DNA of 64,000 bases from Symsagittifera roscoffensis (taxonomy: Eukaryota; Xenacoelomorpha; Acoela; Convolutidae). A model generated the notes under the pieces. The model made no database searches, was not told where the DNA came from, and saw nothing but the letters and a program-made list of their open reading frames with translations. Shown in pieces: positions 22,629 through 33,487 of this stretch. Location of the stretch: assembly GCF_963678635.1 (NCBI RefSeq), contig NC_087065.1, positions 27,859,254 through 27,923,253 of the forward strand, read 5' to 3'. The translations under genes were made by a program, and so were the position numbers. Numbering within the stretch: the first letter of the stretch is position 1; each line of letters begins with the position of its first letter.

Positions 22629-23277
22629 GTGAGATCTCTTGAGAAAGAAGCACGGCAAGGGCATATTGTTTCTGTAAGTCGGTGCCGGCCGATTCAAATG
22701 CCCACACTCGATGAGCTGTACGAGCGCTTGAGGGATTGCGACTACACGCAAGTGGACGAGAGACTAGCGGTGATGCTCAATGCCATCCTACAACTGGAAT
22801 CGCAAAGAGAGTGCAAGGAGTCAGTAACAGAGGCGGTGTTAATGGTGGGTTACACCTTAGATGGGATATCGAATCTAGAGCAAACTAGGTGGCTGTCCTA
22901 AAACGTTGACGGAAGCGTGGGAACTCGACCTGGCAAGGAACCCCGGCTTGAGCAATACGACGAAGTATGGCGCAGGGGAATTTCCCCTCCCAACCAAACC
23001 ACCGACAGGGACAGGGATCCAATCGACTAGCAGGACGTCATCAATAACCCGGTCACAGCAAACAGAAGAATCATACCCAGATCTCAGCGGCATGAAAAGG
23101 GAGTTAGAAAGGGCGCAGAGGGAAGGGACAAGGCCAATCTGGATAGAGACCAAGCGATTCTTGATAGAGATCAACCCAATTTTGAGGGGGACCGGGCGAT
23201 TCTTGACCGAGACAAGACGATTCTTGACCGGGACATGCTGAGGGCGGAACGGGAGCAAGAGCAGAGCCAGCAGTGAC
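22629..23277 (+). pseudogene. Unrecognised ORF fragments upstream of esterase domain
   Basis: A 90-codon ORF at 22,629-22,901 (leucine-rich helix LDELYERLRDCDYTQVDERL) is followed in another frame by 22,906-23,241, which is Thr/Arg-rich and ends in a small internal peptide repeat (RFLTETRRFLTGT). I recognise neither. They lie between the macro and esterase ORFs and may be the N-terminal part of the esterase protein. Confidence 0.4.
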
Positions 23278-23299
23278 TAGATCGAGACCATAGTCGAGG

Positions 23300-24827
23300 A
23301 TGGAAATGGATGAAGCACCCAGATTGAGCGGCTGCTTCAACCTGGACCGCGTGGACCAAGAGCACATCAACGAAGGCCTGGAAACATGGAAACCACCCGA
23401 GCACGTCCCTTCTATGAAAAATTTAGATGCAGGTCGAGTCAGACCATTAATGGACATTGCGCTGCCAGAACTGACGTCCAGTTCGACCAGTGGCAGTCAG
23501 ACTGGATCGGGGACACCACGCCTCTAGGAGTTGCATGAGAGGTTGCAGTCGAGAGCTCTTGAGAATGCAGCGCATGAGGAGCAACCGCCCACCTGGAGGG
23601 AAAACCCAGTGAGGAGCGTCGTGATCTCGAGCTACAAGAAGAACACCGACGGCGCCTATCACCGACATAATCGAGAGGATCGGACGGCGCCGCAACGCGA
23701 AAGGAGTGATGCCTTCAATGACGCATCTTGGGTTGAGTAATTTACACAGCCTAGAGTACCTGAGGGTACGGTTTATTTGATCATTGGGGACAGCCTTATC
23801 CGAGTCCTGACGAGAATCCAAGCGCACTGGCAAGTGGGAATCTTCAGTTTTTCTGGTGCGGCAATGCCCCAGTTGTTGGCATCACTAGAAATGCTGGAGA
23901 TGGGGAAGATATACACGTAACCCTAATGATGGGCACCAATGATGTTTCTAGAGGCGAGCCAAGGAAGATGATGAGGTTGCAGGACAAGGTGAGCTGCATT
24001 CTTGAGGCGCTGAGGGTCTTTTTTGATCCAGCGATGCTCACGATTTGCACGTTTCCCTCAACATGATGGCGGATCAGATTGCGATGAACATGAATGAATG
24101 GGTACGTTATATCAACGAAATTATCAGACAAATCCAGAAGAGGAGTCTCATGCCGATGAAGCTGCTCGACGTGGCGAGAATGATGGAGGATTCCCTTCCA
24201 CAGAACGCATCTTCAGATGGAATCCATTTCGACAGGCCCAGGGGCGTAGAGTGGCTGAATGGTGTCTTTCAGAGACAAATTAACCTTCTAGAGTCAGATC
24301 TGGCGGAGACTGGACAATTCTTCTTTGGTCCTCCCCCGAGGCATTCCTTCTTCACGGTTAGGCCAGTCGCGGGTCGCTTGGGAGGAAGGGTCGATTCTAG
24401 AGAGAGCTCGAGGAGTAGCAGGAGCAGGCAGCTGGGCTTGACAACTATGGAGAGAGACGAGGAGGAGTCTTCCACGCCCCAGAGCTCAGTAGTGTCATCA
24501 GTAGTGGTGGTGGACAACAGGAAGAAGACGGAAGGTCAGGGAGAAACGAGCAGGGCCCTGTACCTGGAGCGAGTGAAAGATCTGGATCTCGAGAAACTGG
24601 CGTGTAGAAAAGAGCTAGCGGAGGTCCTGGGAGCCAAGAGTCTGTCAAACGAGGACTTGAGCAATCATTATTGTGTAGGTTGGCCGAAGGCCCATGAGGC
24701 GCACTTTTCTCGAGCCAAGACACGGGAGACTGCGGACTTGACGGGGATTCCCAAGAAATCTATAATGGGGCCAGTCAACTACAGGACCCTCAAGGAGCTG
24801 GGGAGTCCAGGCCTGGAGAGTTGGTAG
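23300..24827 (+). pseudogene. SGNH/GDSL esterase-like protein (broken) in env position of element B
   Basis: One frame runs 23,300-23,920 with two in-frame stops (at 23,525 and 23,738) and enters the domain at VYLIIGDSLIRVL (block I GDS with the nucleophile Ser). A shift near 23,918 moves to VTLMMGTNDVSRG (block III GxND). A second shift near 24,055 moves to the 24,045-24,827 ORF, which carries DGIHFDRPRGVEWLN (block V, DxxH). All three catalytic blocks of an SGNH hydrolase are present in order and at normal spacing, so the ancestral protein was probably an esterase. The last 170 residues are charged and disordered (DSRESSRSSRSRQLG). Esterase domains are known from CR1-type non-LTR elements; one in a Ty3/gypsy element is notable. 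Confidence 0.8.
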
Positions 24828-25407
24828 CTTTCAGATTGGGATCGACAACGAAGGTGGTGTTTGCATCATCGCCAGGCTACGCAAACATGCCACCAGCTCT
24901 GCAGTTCGTGTATGCTATGTTGATCTTGATAGCAGAGGGCAATAGATGGCGAACGTTACTGGCAGCACCGAATCGTGAGCTAGAGCTGGTAAACTTGAGG
25001 CTTCTGAAGTCGGAAGTGGCGGCAGCATGGGCGGATGTGTCCCATGCTATGAGGGGTTTTTACGAGCTCGCGGACATCTTGATTGTATTGGACGAGGTCC
25101 TTGCTCTTGAGGTGTCGAATCTTGCCCGACATTTGAAATTCAACCCGGAGGTGGGGGACCATCATCCAGCGATAGCTCATCTGACAGCCAGCCTATGGTT
25201 TCGGAGCATGGATTTGACGATAACGAGCTCTACCAGCAGCACGAGAGGACCGAACAACGAACGCAAAAACGTAGCGGCAGCCGAGAAAAAGCTGGAATCG
25301 ATTGGATATCGTTTGACGCAAGAGAGAGAGGGAGGTGGCCTTTCCTAACACCAAGACTGGAGAATTTGACGGACAAATCAAGGGAGAGCGCACCTCCCCT
25401 GGTTTAA
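24821..25407 (+). pseudogene. Unrecognised ORF downstream of esterase
   Basis: The 175-codon ORF at 24,821-25,348 overlaps the end of the previous frame by 7 bases, and the sequence reads on naturally across the junction, so this is probably a frameshift within one long protein. It is helical with hydrophobic patches (ALQFVYAMLILIAEG; GFYELADILIVLDEVLALEV). A further frame, 25,195-25,407, carries the sequence on into the 6.1-kb duplicated unit. Confidence 0.45.
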
Positions 25408-25458
25408 CAGATCTGGGAGTTTCTGGAGGAACAACTTGAGATCGCGGAGAAGAGAGAA

Positions 25459-26169
25459 ATGATGGTGGGGAGATTTTTCACGTCAGCCATCGAGGTCACT
25501 ATCGGCGGATTCTGGAATAAGCATGCGAAGATTGAGCTGAGGACGAGAAAGACATATGAACTCCTGAGATTCTTGAGTCCATCCTGGGAGAAGAATTATA
25601 TGGATAAAGTGTTTTATGCAGTGAACACCCTCTTGGAGGCGTTTATGCAGGATCTCTTGAACATGCCCATCAACCTCCTACTGGCCTTTTATCTGGTATA
25701 CCCTAGGTACTTGTTCAACATGGGCCCGGCATACATGTTTAGCAGAGGTGTGGAGACCCTCAGAATCAATGGATATTTGACGCTGGTACTCTTGACGCAT
25801 GGAAATTTGATGGCGTTTCATCGATTAATGAAGTATGGCGATCCACTGTCGGTGAGAAAAGCCCACGCAAGTGTGGAGACGTATTCCTACAAATGTGCTA
25901 CCGGACTAAAGACACTGCTGGTGGAATACCTCTTGATACAGAACTGGTATTCGACAGGCGAGGAAAGAAATCCGAAGAATAGAGAAGAGATGAGGGAGGC
26001 AAATGGAGGCATACCCCTCCTGAGTGAATTGTGTCTAGCGATGAGATCGGACCCCTTGGGAATAATCAGAGTACTGGGGGAGGTGGTGACCTGCGTCTAC
26101 GGGCCAGCCGTGACGTATGCCTTAAGGATCCCCTTTGGACAGCGTATCGACATTCAGTGGTATAACTGA
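25459..26169 (+). CDS. Unknown 236-aa ORF, copy 1
   Basis: Starts at ATG (MMVGRFF) but the frame is open upstream to a stop at 25,406, so the Met may be internal. The protein is helical, with hydrophobic segments MPINLLLAFYLVYPRYLF and LTLVLLTHGNLMAF. I recognise no family. Copy 2 differs by one residue (VTYALR to VAYALR), so this frame is conserved between copies, though the copies are too recent for that to mean selection. Confidence 0.45.
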   Translation: MMVGRFFTSAIEVTIGGFWNKHAKIELRTRKTYELLRFLSPSWEKNYMDKVFYAVNTLLEAFMQDLLNMPINLLLAFYLVYPRYLFNMGPAYMFSRGVETLRINGYLTLVLLTHGNLMAFHRLMKYGDPLSVRKAHASVETYSYKCATGLKTLLVEYLLIQNWYSTGEERNPKNREEMREANGGIPLLSELCLAMRSDPLGIIRVLGEVVTCVYGPAVTYALRIPFGQRIDIQWYN

Positions 26170-26171
26170 GC

Positions 26172-27058
26172 TTGATCAGCATTTTGGATGAGACGGCACT
26201 GAGTTGGTGTAGGCAAGAGGACTTGAGAGCACAGATGAGCGAAACGGCGCTGTTCGGGAAAGTGAAGGATCCAAAGTTAACAGTTCTTAACTTCAGGGGC
26301 CAGCTGCAGTGCAGAATGTGGGGAAAACGAGAGGGTCTCATGAAAGCCTTCCCGAAGTTCTGGAACTTGAATCCAGTGGCCAGAAACTCGAGAGAGGTCA
26401 CGAGGATTCCAGCGTGGATGAAGGGTTTTGAGTTCATGAAAAAGCAGCTAGAGACGATACTTGAGCGGGAAGTGCTAGCCGCCGTGATTCCCGAGTTCCT
26501 GACGGTGAGACGGATGACGTTGGGAATGAATAGCCCGATGGAAGTCCGTCGATACAAGCGAGACAGGCAGTGGAACGGCAATAGAAAGCGTTCATGGACA
26601 GTTGGGATCCCTTTTTCATCGGACACTCAGCCGCGGTGTATTTCCACACTTGTGAGATCAAGACAAACTCATGGACTACTCAAGGAAAAAATATGTGGGG
26701 TTTGATGCCTCCCAAGTATGAAGTGAGGGATGTTCTAAAGACACTTGAGAAAGCTGGACTTGAGAGCAGAATGCCCCTAAGGGGCAACGGGAGGATGATT
26801 ATGCAGGAAGGTCACATAGCTCTGATAGATGACTTGGCGTGCAGCACGAGAAAGCATCTAGCACTTTATGGGTTGGAGGAGGTGGAGTTGCGACAAGAGA
26901 GACAAAAATTGGACGCGGCAGCGACCCTATATATACCCATCGCTGAACATAAGGCAACGGATCCAGTAACACCCTCACCCCTGTCAGTCGGAACCCCAGG
27001 GGATAAAAGAAGCCTTCCCGTAGAAAATAAATTCAAGGATGCATTGGAGAGAGATTAA
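26172..27058 (+). pseudogene. Unknown ORF fragments, copy 1
   Basis: Two overlapping frames, 26,172-26,705 (177 codons, no ATG start) and 26,594-27,058 (154 codons). The first is Arg/Leu-rich and helical; the second includes a charged helix (LEEVELRQERQKLDAAATLY). The frame change at about 26,600-26,700 suggests a frameshift in one ancestral ORF. No family recognised. Confidence 0.4.
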
Positions 27059-27400
27059 GCGCAGTCAACAGAGGGAAAAAGTATGGACGAGAACCTCAGC
27101 GAAGCCGGAGAAGAGATGAAGTTAGGGACTATGCCAGAAGAAGGAGCAGTGACCGGGAATTTCAATCCTGGCACCACGCGCGAGCTGTTACAAGACTTGA
27201 GCGGTGATGATTGGGCGTACACGGCTCACCTCACCCTTGGGGTCTCCCCGCAAAGATGTTGAGCTGCCTTTGGCGAGTGAACCCTCTAACGTGGGGATGC
27301 TGTTCTTGAGCAGTGAAATGACAGAAAGGAATTAATAAGTGGATGTTCCTGAGCGCGCTGGATGAGAAGGCATGGCAGCACTTCTTGAGCGAACCAGAAA

Positions 27401-28092
27401 GTGGAACTCAAAACCGAGTTTGGTGATTTCAAAGAGGAGTTGTGGAACACTGTGATGGGATTTGGAGAACCTGTTCTGATTGGCACTGTACTAGATGAGA
27501 AAGCAAGAGGAGAATTACTAGAGAAGATGGTTCGACTGAGGGAGCAGAAGCAGAGTGCGGAGGACAAATCATATAAAGATAGCTCTACTCCAATTGAAAA
27601 AACTGAAAAAAAGGGAACAAGGATTAAAATTGATGATAAGAGTAAAACTGATAATATCATTAAAAATACTAAAATTCTTCAGGCTAGAGAAGGGGGAGGC
27701 AAGAGTCGGATAAAGGGAATCTGGACAAAGAAATGGAATCAGTGATGATTGTGACTACGCCCCCGAGCAGAGGAATAAAGTCTAAGAAAAAGAAACGGGA
27801 GGTAGAAGAAGCGAGTCCTTCCACGGATGCGGTTTCGGAAAAGAACTTGAAGGAGACGGCTCCGATGGTTCTAGCGAGGTGGAAGACAATGGCCTACAAG
27901 GGCAATCCAGCGGCCCGGAGGTTGGCGGAAGTGTTAGTCGAAATGGAGGCATCAACGAATCCAGGGATGGAAGAAGACGGAGAAGGCGAATGCAAAAAAG
28001 GGTTCTACCAGTGGACAGATGTGGCAAATAGACGTTGGCCAGGATTGGATCTCAACTCAACACCAGAGTGTGGGGAAATAATTGACGAATGA
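27401..28092 (+). pseudogene. Unknown charged ORF fragments, copy 1
   Basis: Segments at 27,401-27,745 (114 codons) and 27,733-28,092 (119 codons) overlap by 13 bases. Both are Lys/Glu-rich and probably disordered, including SRGIKSKKKKREVEEASPS, a possible nuclear-localisation-like basic cluster. In copy 2 a one-base deletion in the A run shortens the first segment. Confidence 0.4.
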
Positions 28093-28265
28093 TCCTCTTG
28101 AGAGAGGAATAACGCGAAAGACCGCTCACCCCTGGTGGATAGCCCTAGAAACCATGAAAGACTTAAAAAGCTACCTGAAGAAACTTGATCGCGGAATATA
28201 CAGGAAGCGTTGGAATTGAGCTACCCAACAAAAAGCTGAAGTGAACAAGCTGCACTTGGGAGAAC

Positions 28266-29201
28266 TTGCTGCTTGATTATTTTCAAGATGAGACGAGGAC
28301 ACCCTCATCGGCACAACCATTTATGGCGAATCCTTTTGTCAGGACGGCGGGACAGTTAATACAGTTAATGTTCACGTGGAGCTTGGCAGGAGTGACGCTG
28401 GAGATGCTGACTTCATGCGACAGACCCAAGTTAGGCGACAAGGGCTTGCGCGTGTGTCAGATGTTGACGCAGCATATTGCTAGAGGTAACTCGGGACTAA
28501 TTCTGGCGCGGAGGGGGGTTTGCCACCTGTTTCTTGAGATGGATCATGTCAGTGATGCCAGGCACCACCGTCCAGGCGTGTAGTCAGAAAGTGACAGGAA
28601 ACAAAGCAATAGAAAGGCGAGTCTCAGCCGTCATCTTGAACGTGTACCAGAGTACTGGGATTACTAAGTGAGATGGTTCGAGGCAATCTCTAGAGAACCA
28701 TGGAAAGCTTGATGAAATACGGAAGTTCTCCAACAAGAAGTTCGGCGACGAACATGAAGCGAATCGTAACATGGCTCTGGCAGAAAGTTATTCGAAGCCC
28801 ACGAAGCGGGGAGAGTACCAGTACATATCCGGTGTGATGAGGATGGCCTAAAACCCTTTCTTGGATCCGGAGGCCGGCTGCCTATTTGAATTTTGAGGTG
28901 GAGGAATTGTTGAAGTTCTGGACAGAGAAAATAGAAAATAGTCGAAATTGATCGGACGGAGAGGAAGAGACCGAGTCTAGGTCTGCTACTTGAGAAGATG
29001 CCAGAAGTCATCGGCGTGCCGCGTTCCGATAAGAAGGTGGAAATGAGGCTGGGAGGCGAAGACAACGTGTTGTCTACGAACCTGGGAACTATTTGGAAGT
29101 TGCTGAGACCATCTTGGTGCCCACATCACCCGGCGAGTCTAAACGAAGAGGTCACGGAGCGGGTGTCACGCCAGCAAAGGACGAGGATATGGGAAACTTG
29201 A
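28266..29201 (+). pseudogene. Unknown ORF fragments, copy 1
   Basis: Short frames at 28,266-28,583 (105 codons, two hydrophobic stretches including LIQLMFTWSLAGVTLEML) and 28,998-29,201 (67 codons), with a stop-rich gap of about 400 bases between them. No family recognised. Probably eroded coding. Confidence 0.35.
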
Positions 29202-29248
29202 AGGTGATACATATATTGATCCTGCCACACTGAGGGGAAGCTGAAGAA

Positions 29249-30064
29249 GTGACGAGCAAGCCGGTTAAGTCAATAAAGAAGATGGAGCCGGGTAGTTGGC
29301 TTGGTCTAGCGAGTGAAGGAGGAGAAAATTCTTGTAATGGACGATCTTGTGTCCGGATACAATCCTATCAAATGGAGGATCTGGCTACCTGGTTTGGTGA
29401 CATCACTCAGAAGGAGAAGAGCGAATTGCAGATAGTGGCTGAGTGTTACGCGAGCACCACTGTGAACTTGGCAACGGCGTTGGGATTCTTCTCAAGAATG
29501 TGTAGCTTACAGTCACTAGAGATGCTAGAATCCGAGCACCATCTGATGACGGCGTTAAGCGTGGAGTCTTGGCCTGGAGTGCTGCAGATGATTCGAAAGC
29601 ACATCAGGGGATCGAAAATCAATCTTGAGGCAGAAATGGGGTTTCCCGTAAGCGAAGCCTACAGTCTAACTATAAATGCGAAGTCTCTGGTGGGATCAGT
29701 CATGGCTAACCTGTGCGGAAGCCGTTATCCATTACACATGGCGATAGTGGAAGCATCAAGTCAGAGGGTGCTGATCGACAAAGCTTTCTCAGTGCGGTTG
29801 TCGCATCACTCACATCGGTTGTTGCGGAGGATGCTAGGAGCGGTCACTGGAGATCGAAGGGAGGACTTGAGTGAGATCTGGTGGGAGGAACTCTTCAGTT
29901 TGAAAAAAGAGAATGCTAGTGACTTCGAGCGGCAGAGTGCGATTAGTAAGACAACGAATAAAGCCCAAGCTGTGGATGAGGATGACGTGACACACGCAAA
30001 AATGATCGAGTTCCAACCCTGCTGGAAGCTTCGGGAGAGCGCAATCTTCGGAGCATCAACTTGA
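29249..30064 (+). CDS. Unknown 271-codon ORF, copy 1
   Basis: The longest open frame in the duplicated unit. It opens without an obvious ATG at 29,249 (first ATG about 29,282). Mixed helical protein with LQIVAECYASTTVNLATALGF and a C-terminal acidic segment (VDEDDVTHAKMIEF). Copy 2 (35,336-36,151) keeps the frame with two substitutions (Tyr to Phe, Asn to His). I do not recognise it. Confidence 0.4.
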   Translation: MTSKPVKSIKKMEPGSWLGLASEGGENSCNGRSCVRIQSYQMEDLATWFGDITQKEKSELQIVAECYASTTVNLATALGFFSRMCSLQSLEMLESEHHLMTALSVESWPGVLQMIRKHIRGSKINLEAEMGFPVSEAYSLTINAKSLVGSVMANLCGSRYPLHMAIVEASSQRVLIDKAFSVRLSHHSHRLLRRMLGAVTGDRREDLSEIWWEELFSLKKENASDFERQSAISKTTNKAQAVDEDDVTHAKMIEFQPCWKLRESAIFGAST

Positions 30065-30132
30065 CGCACGGGGAATGCCCATGTCATTGTCTGGCACAGA
30101 CAGTGTGGTAACCGGAGCAGTCGAACCTATGC

Positions 30133-30552
30133 TTGATATGGGATGTGGAGGAAGTTCGGTTGATAGGGCTACCCGACTATCAACAGAGGGTCACTCTCTT
30201 CGTGGCGAGTTCGATGCTGGCCCTGCGATGGATTGAGGAGAACGTCACGAAGTATCGGGAGTCGAAGACGCCAACAGTGGAATCGATACATGCCATTGAC
30301 TATAGCCGGAGGCTTGAGTTGTTTGAGACTGCGTGCAAAGTATTCGCTGTGCCCATGGAGGTGAGACATGTGTGGGGTCGCATACAATTTTTCTCATGGT
30401 TTAGGGCGACACTGACGTCGTGCTTGTACATATTGACGAAGAATCACATGAAGAAACGTCAGAAAGAATACCGTCAGTTCGTGGCCGAGATTGGGCCGGA
30501 GGCCTTCAAGAGACCCTTGCTAACCCATCACAATGCAATTACCACGGGTTAG
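30133..30552 (+). CDS. Unknown 139-codon ORF, copy 1
   Basis: Reads on from the previous ORF in another frame. It contains LFVASSMLALRWIEENV and FSWFRATLTSCLYILTKNH, both amphipathic or weakly hydrophobic. Identical at protein level to copy 2 (36,220-36,639). No family recognised. Confidence 0.4.
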   Translation: MIWDVEEVRLIGLPDYQQRVTLFVASSMLALRWIEENVTKYRESKTPTVESIHAIDYSRRLELFETACKVFAVPMEVRHVWGRIQFFSWFRATLTSCLYILTKNHMKKRQKEYRQFVAEIGPEAFKRPLLTHHNAITTG

Positions 30553-30658
30553 AAAAGGGTTGGTAAAGTGTCTAAAGATAACACCAAAGCGAGGAAAACG
30601 ATATTGGAGCAGGACTTGGCAAAGAACGTGAGCTTGAGCCTGCACAACTCCTTTTCGC

Positions 30659-30880
30659 TTGAAATGGGAATCTAAAGTGAAGAGTCTACCTAGCCAGGCG
30701 AAGAGATTGCAAGAGCAAAGGGAATGGATGCGAGCATACGAAAAGCTGAAGGCGTGGGAAGAAATCGTGATCAGTTCCGATGACGAAGAAGAATTATCAA
30801 GGCAAATTACGGCGTTGAGTGCATATGGACCGAGTACCTCGATGACGGGAGTACTCGGGTGCTCAGGAGTTGGTTCTTGA
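30659..30880 (+). CDS. Unknown 73-codon acidic ORF, copy 1
   Basis: A charged helix (RLQEQREWMRAYEKLKAWEE) followed directly by IVISSDDEEE, which fits the pattern of a SUMO-interacting motif (hydrophobic core then Ser/acidic tail). It ends at a TGA just before the AT-rich 3' segment, so it may be the C-terminus of the long decayed 3' protein. Duplicated at 36,746-36,967. Confidence 0.4.
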   Translation: MKWESKVKSLPSQAKRLQEQREWMRAYEKLKAWEEIVISSDDEEELSRQITALSAYGPSTSMTGVLGCSGVGS

Positions 30881-31433
30881 GTCTTGAGTAGGAGAGGAGT
30901 AAAGAGGCTTGAGTGTGAACTCAGATGAAATCTGAGGGCACGGAAAAATTTTTTTTATACAAAATATTTTTATTAATATACTATAATTACTATATAAATC
31001 AAAACACTGCATGGCATTTTTCTGATTAGACAGGACAAAAGAAATTCCGATGAAGAGTTTATAAAGCTGGGATTCAGGGCACAGATGGATTCAGATTTTG
31101 ATTGCTCTTTAGCGATAATGTGAAAATTTTGCATGGGTGTGAATTTTGGGGTGTAGATAAAGAGAAATCTGCTGCAAACTTCTGTAAACGACCACTGGCA
31201 CTGTATCTTGAGCAACACTCAACATTCTGGGGATTCACTGGCAGACGGCAACACGCGATGAGGACATCGATCTTGAGTCCGGGGAGTATTGGCCGGTCGG
31301 TCATATTTGGAAGTTTAACCTTGAGCTGATTTTTAATCTAGATTTTGGGGAGAGAGTAATTTTTGAAAAATTCGAATCGAGCCTGTCATGCTCAAATTTC
31401 TCGCGACAACTGAAAATACGAGAAAATAACAAC
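30881..31433 (+). other. AT-rich tail of duplicated unit, no gene seen
   Basis: Drops in GC immediately after the last ORF. It contains aaaatatttttattaatatactataattac and no reading frame with coding character. This looks like 3' non-coding sequence. Confidence 0.45.
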
Positions 31434-31545
31434 TGGAGAAAGACTGGAGAATTTGACGGACAAATCAAGGGAGAGCGCACCTCCCCTGGTTTAACAGATC
31501 TGGGAGTTTCTGGAGGAACAACTTGAGATCGCGGAGAAGAGAGAA

Positions 31546-32256
31546 ATGATGGTGGGGAGATTTTTCACGTCAGCCATCGAGGTCACTATCGGCGGATTCT
31601 GGAATAAGCATGCGAAGATTGAGCTGAGGACGAGAAAGACATATGAACTCCTGAGATTCTTGAGTCCATCCTGGGAGAAGAATTATATGGATAAAGTGTT
31701 TTATGCAGTGAACACCCTCTTGGAGGCGTTTATGCAGGATCTCTTGAACATGCCCATCAACCTCCTACTGGCCTTTTATCTGGTATACCCTAGGTACTTG
31801 TTCAACATGGGCCCGGCATACATGTTTAGCAGAGGTGTGGAGACCCTCAGAATCAATGGATATTTGACGCTGGTACTCTTGACGCATGGAAATTTGATGG
31901 CGTTTCATCGATTAATGAAGTATGGCGATCCACTGTCGGTGAGAAAAGCCCACGCAAGTGTGGAGACGTATTCCTACAAATGTGCTACCGGACTAAAGAC
32001 ACTGCTGGTGGAATACCTCTTGATACAGAACTGGTATTCGACAGGCGAGGAAAGAAATCCGAAGAATAGAGAAGAGATGAGGGAGGCAAATGGAGGCATA
32101 CCCCTCCTGAGTGAATTGTGTCTAGCGATGAGATCGGACCCCTTGGGAATAATCAGAGTACTGGGGGAGGTGGTGACCTGCGTCTACGGGCCAGCCGTGG
32201 CGTATGCCTTAAGGATCCCCTTTGGACAGCGTATCGACATTCAGTGGTATAACTGA
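31546..32256 (+). CDS. Unknown 236-aa ORF, copy 2
   Basis: Duplicate of 25,459-26,169 with one amino-acid difference near the C-terminus. Confidence 0.45.
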   Translation: MMVGRFFTSAIEVTIGGFWNKHAKIELRTRKTYELLRFLSPSWEKNYMDKVFYAVNTLLEAFMQDLLNMPINLLLAFYLVYPRYLFNMGPAYMFSRGVETLRINGYLTLVLLTHGNLMAFHRLMKYGDPLSVRKAHASVETYSYKCATGLKTLLVEYLLIQNWYSTGEERNPKNREEMREANGGIPLLSELCLAMRSDPLGIIRVLGEVVTCVYGPAVAYALRIPFGQRIDIQWYN

Positions 32257-32258
32257 GC

Positions 32259-33145
32259 TTGATCAGCATTTTGGATGAGACGGCACTGAGTTGGTGTAGG
32301 CAAGAGGACTTGAGAGCACAGATGAGCGAAACGGCGCTGTTCGGGAAAGTGAAGGATCCAAAGTTAACAGTTCTTAACTTCAGGGGCCAGCTGCAGTGCA
32401 GAATGTGGGGAAAACGAGAGGGTCTCATGAAAGCCTTCCCGAAGTTCTGGAACTTGAATCCAGTGGCCAGAAACTCGAGAGAGGTCACGAGGATTCCAGC
32501 GTGGATGAAGGGTTTTGAGTTCATGAAAAAGCAGCTAGAGACGATACTTGAGCGGGAAGTGCTAGCCGCCGTGATTCCCGAGTTCCTGACGGTGAGACGG
32601 ATGACGTTGGGAATGAATAGCCCGATGGAAGTCCGTCGATACAAGCGAGACAGGCAGTGGAACGGCAATAGAAAGCGTTCATGGACAGTTGGGATCCCTT
32701 TTTCATCGGACACTCAGCCGCGGTGTATTTCCACACTTGTGAGATCAAGACAAACTCATGGACTACTCAAGGAAAAAATATGTGGGGTTTGATGCCTCCC
32801 AAGTATGAAGTGAGGGATGTTCTAAAGACACTTGAGAAAGCTGGACTTGAGAGCAGAATGCCCCTAAGGGGCAACGGGAGGATGATTATGCAGGAAGGTC
32901 ACATAGCTCTGATAGATGACTTGGCGTGCAGCACGAGAAAGCATCTAGCACTTTATGGGTTGGAGGAGGTGGAGTTGCGACAAGAGAGACAAAAATTGGA
33001 CGCGGCAGCGACCCTATATATACCCATCGCTGAACATAAGGCAACGGATCCAGTAACACCCTCACCCCTGTCAGTCGGAACCCCAGGGGATAAAAGAAGC
33101 CTTCCCGTAGAAAATAAATTCAAGGATGCATTGGAGAGAGATTAA
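32259..33145 (+). pseudogene. Unknown ORF fragments, copy 2
   Basis: Duplicate of 26,172-27,058, with both frame segments unchanged at protein level. Confidence 0.4.
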
Positions 33146-33487
33146 GCGCAGTCAACAGAGGGAAAAAGTATGGACGAGAACCTCAGCGAAGCCGGAGAAG
33201 AGATGAAGTTAGGGACTATGCCAGAAGAAGGAGCAGTGACCGGGAATTTCAATCCTGGCACCACGCGCGAGCTGTTACAAGACTTGAGCGGTGATGATTG
33301 GGCGTACACGGCTCACCTCACCCTTGGGGTCTCCCCGCAAAGATGTTGAGCTGCCTTTGGCGAGTGAACCCTCTAACGTGGGGATGCTGTTCTTGAGCAG
33401 TGAAATGACAGAAAGGAATTAATAAGTGGATGTTCCTGAGCGCGCTGGATGAGAAGGCATGGCAGCACTTCTTGAGCGAACCAGAAA

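Larger units (their letters stand above)
25353..31433 (+). repeat. Tandem duplication, unit 1
   Basis: Starts at aagactggagaatttgacgg and ends at aaaataacaac. It recurs 6,087 bases downstream with only scattered differences, such as gtgacgtat to gtggcgtat, a 7-A to 6-A run at 27,605, ccggctgcc to ccgggctgcc near 28,871, and a few single-base changes at 28,557-28,562 and in 29,200-29,800. By eye identity is well over 99%. It contains the unknown ORFs listed below. Confidence 0.95.

Noticed and set aside
13607-30880. UGA as a recoded sense codon throughout element B
   Set aside because: Several lesions are TGA (Cys and Trp positions included), but TAA, TAG and frameshifts are also frequent, and Trp is normally TGG in the same frames. 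Ordinary decay explains it.
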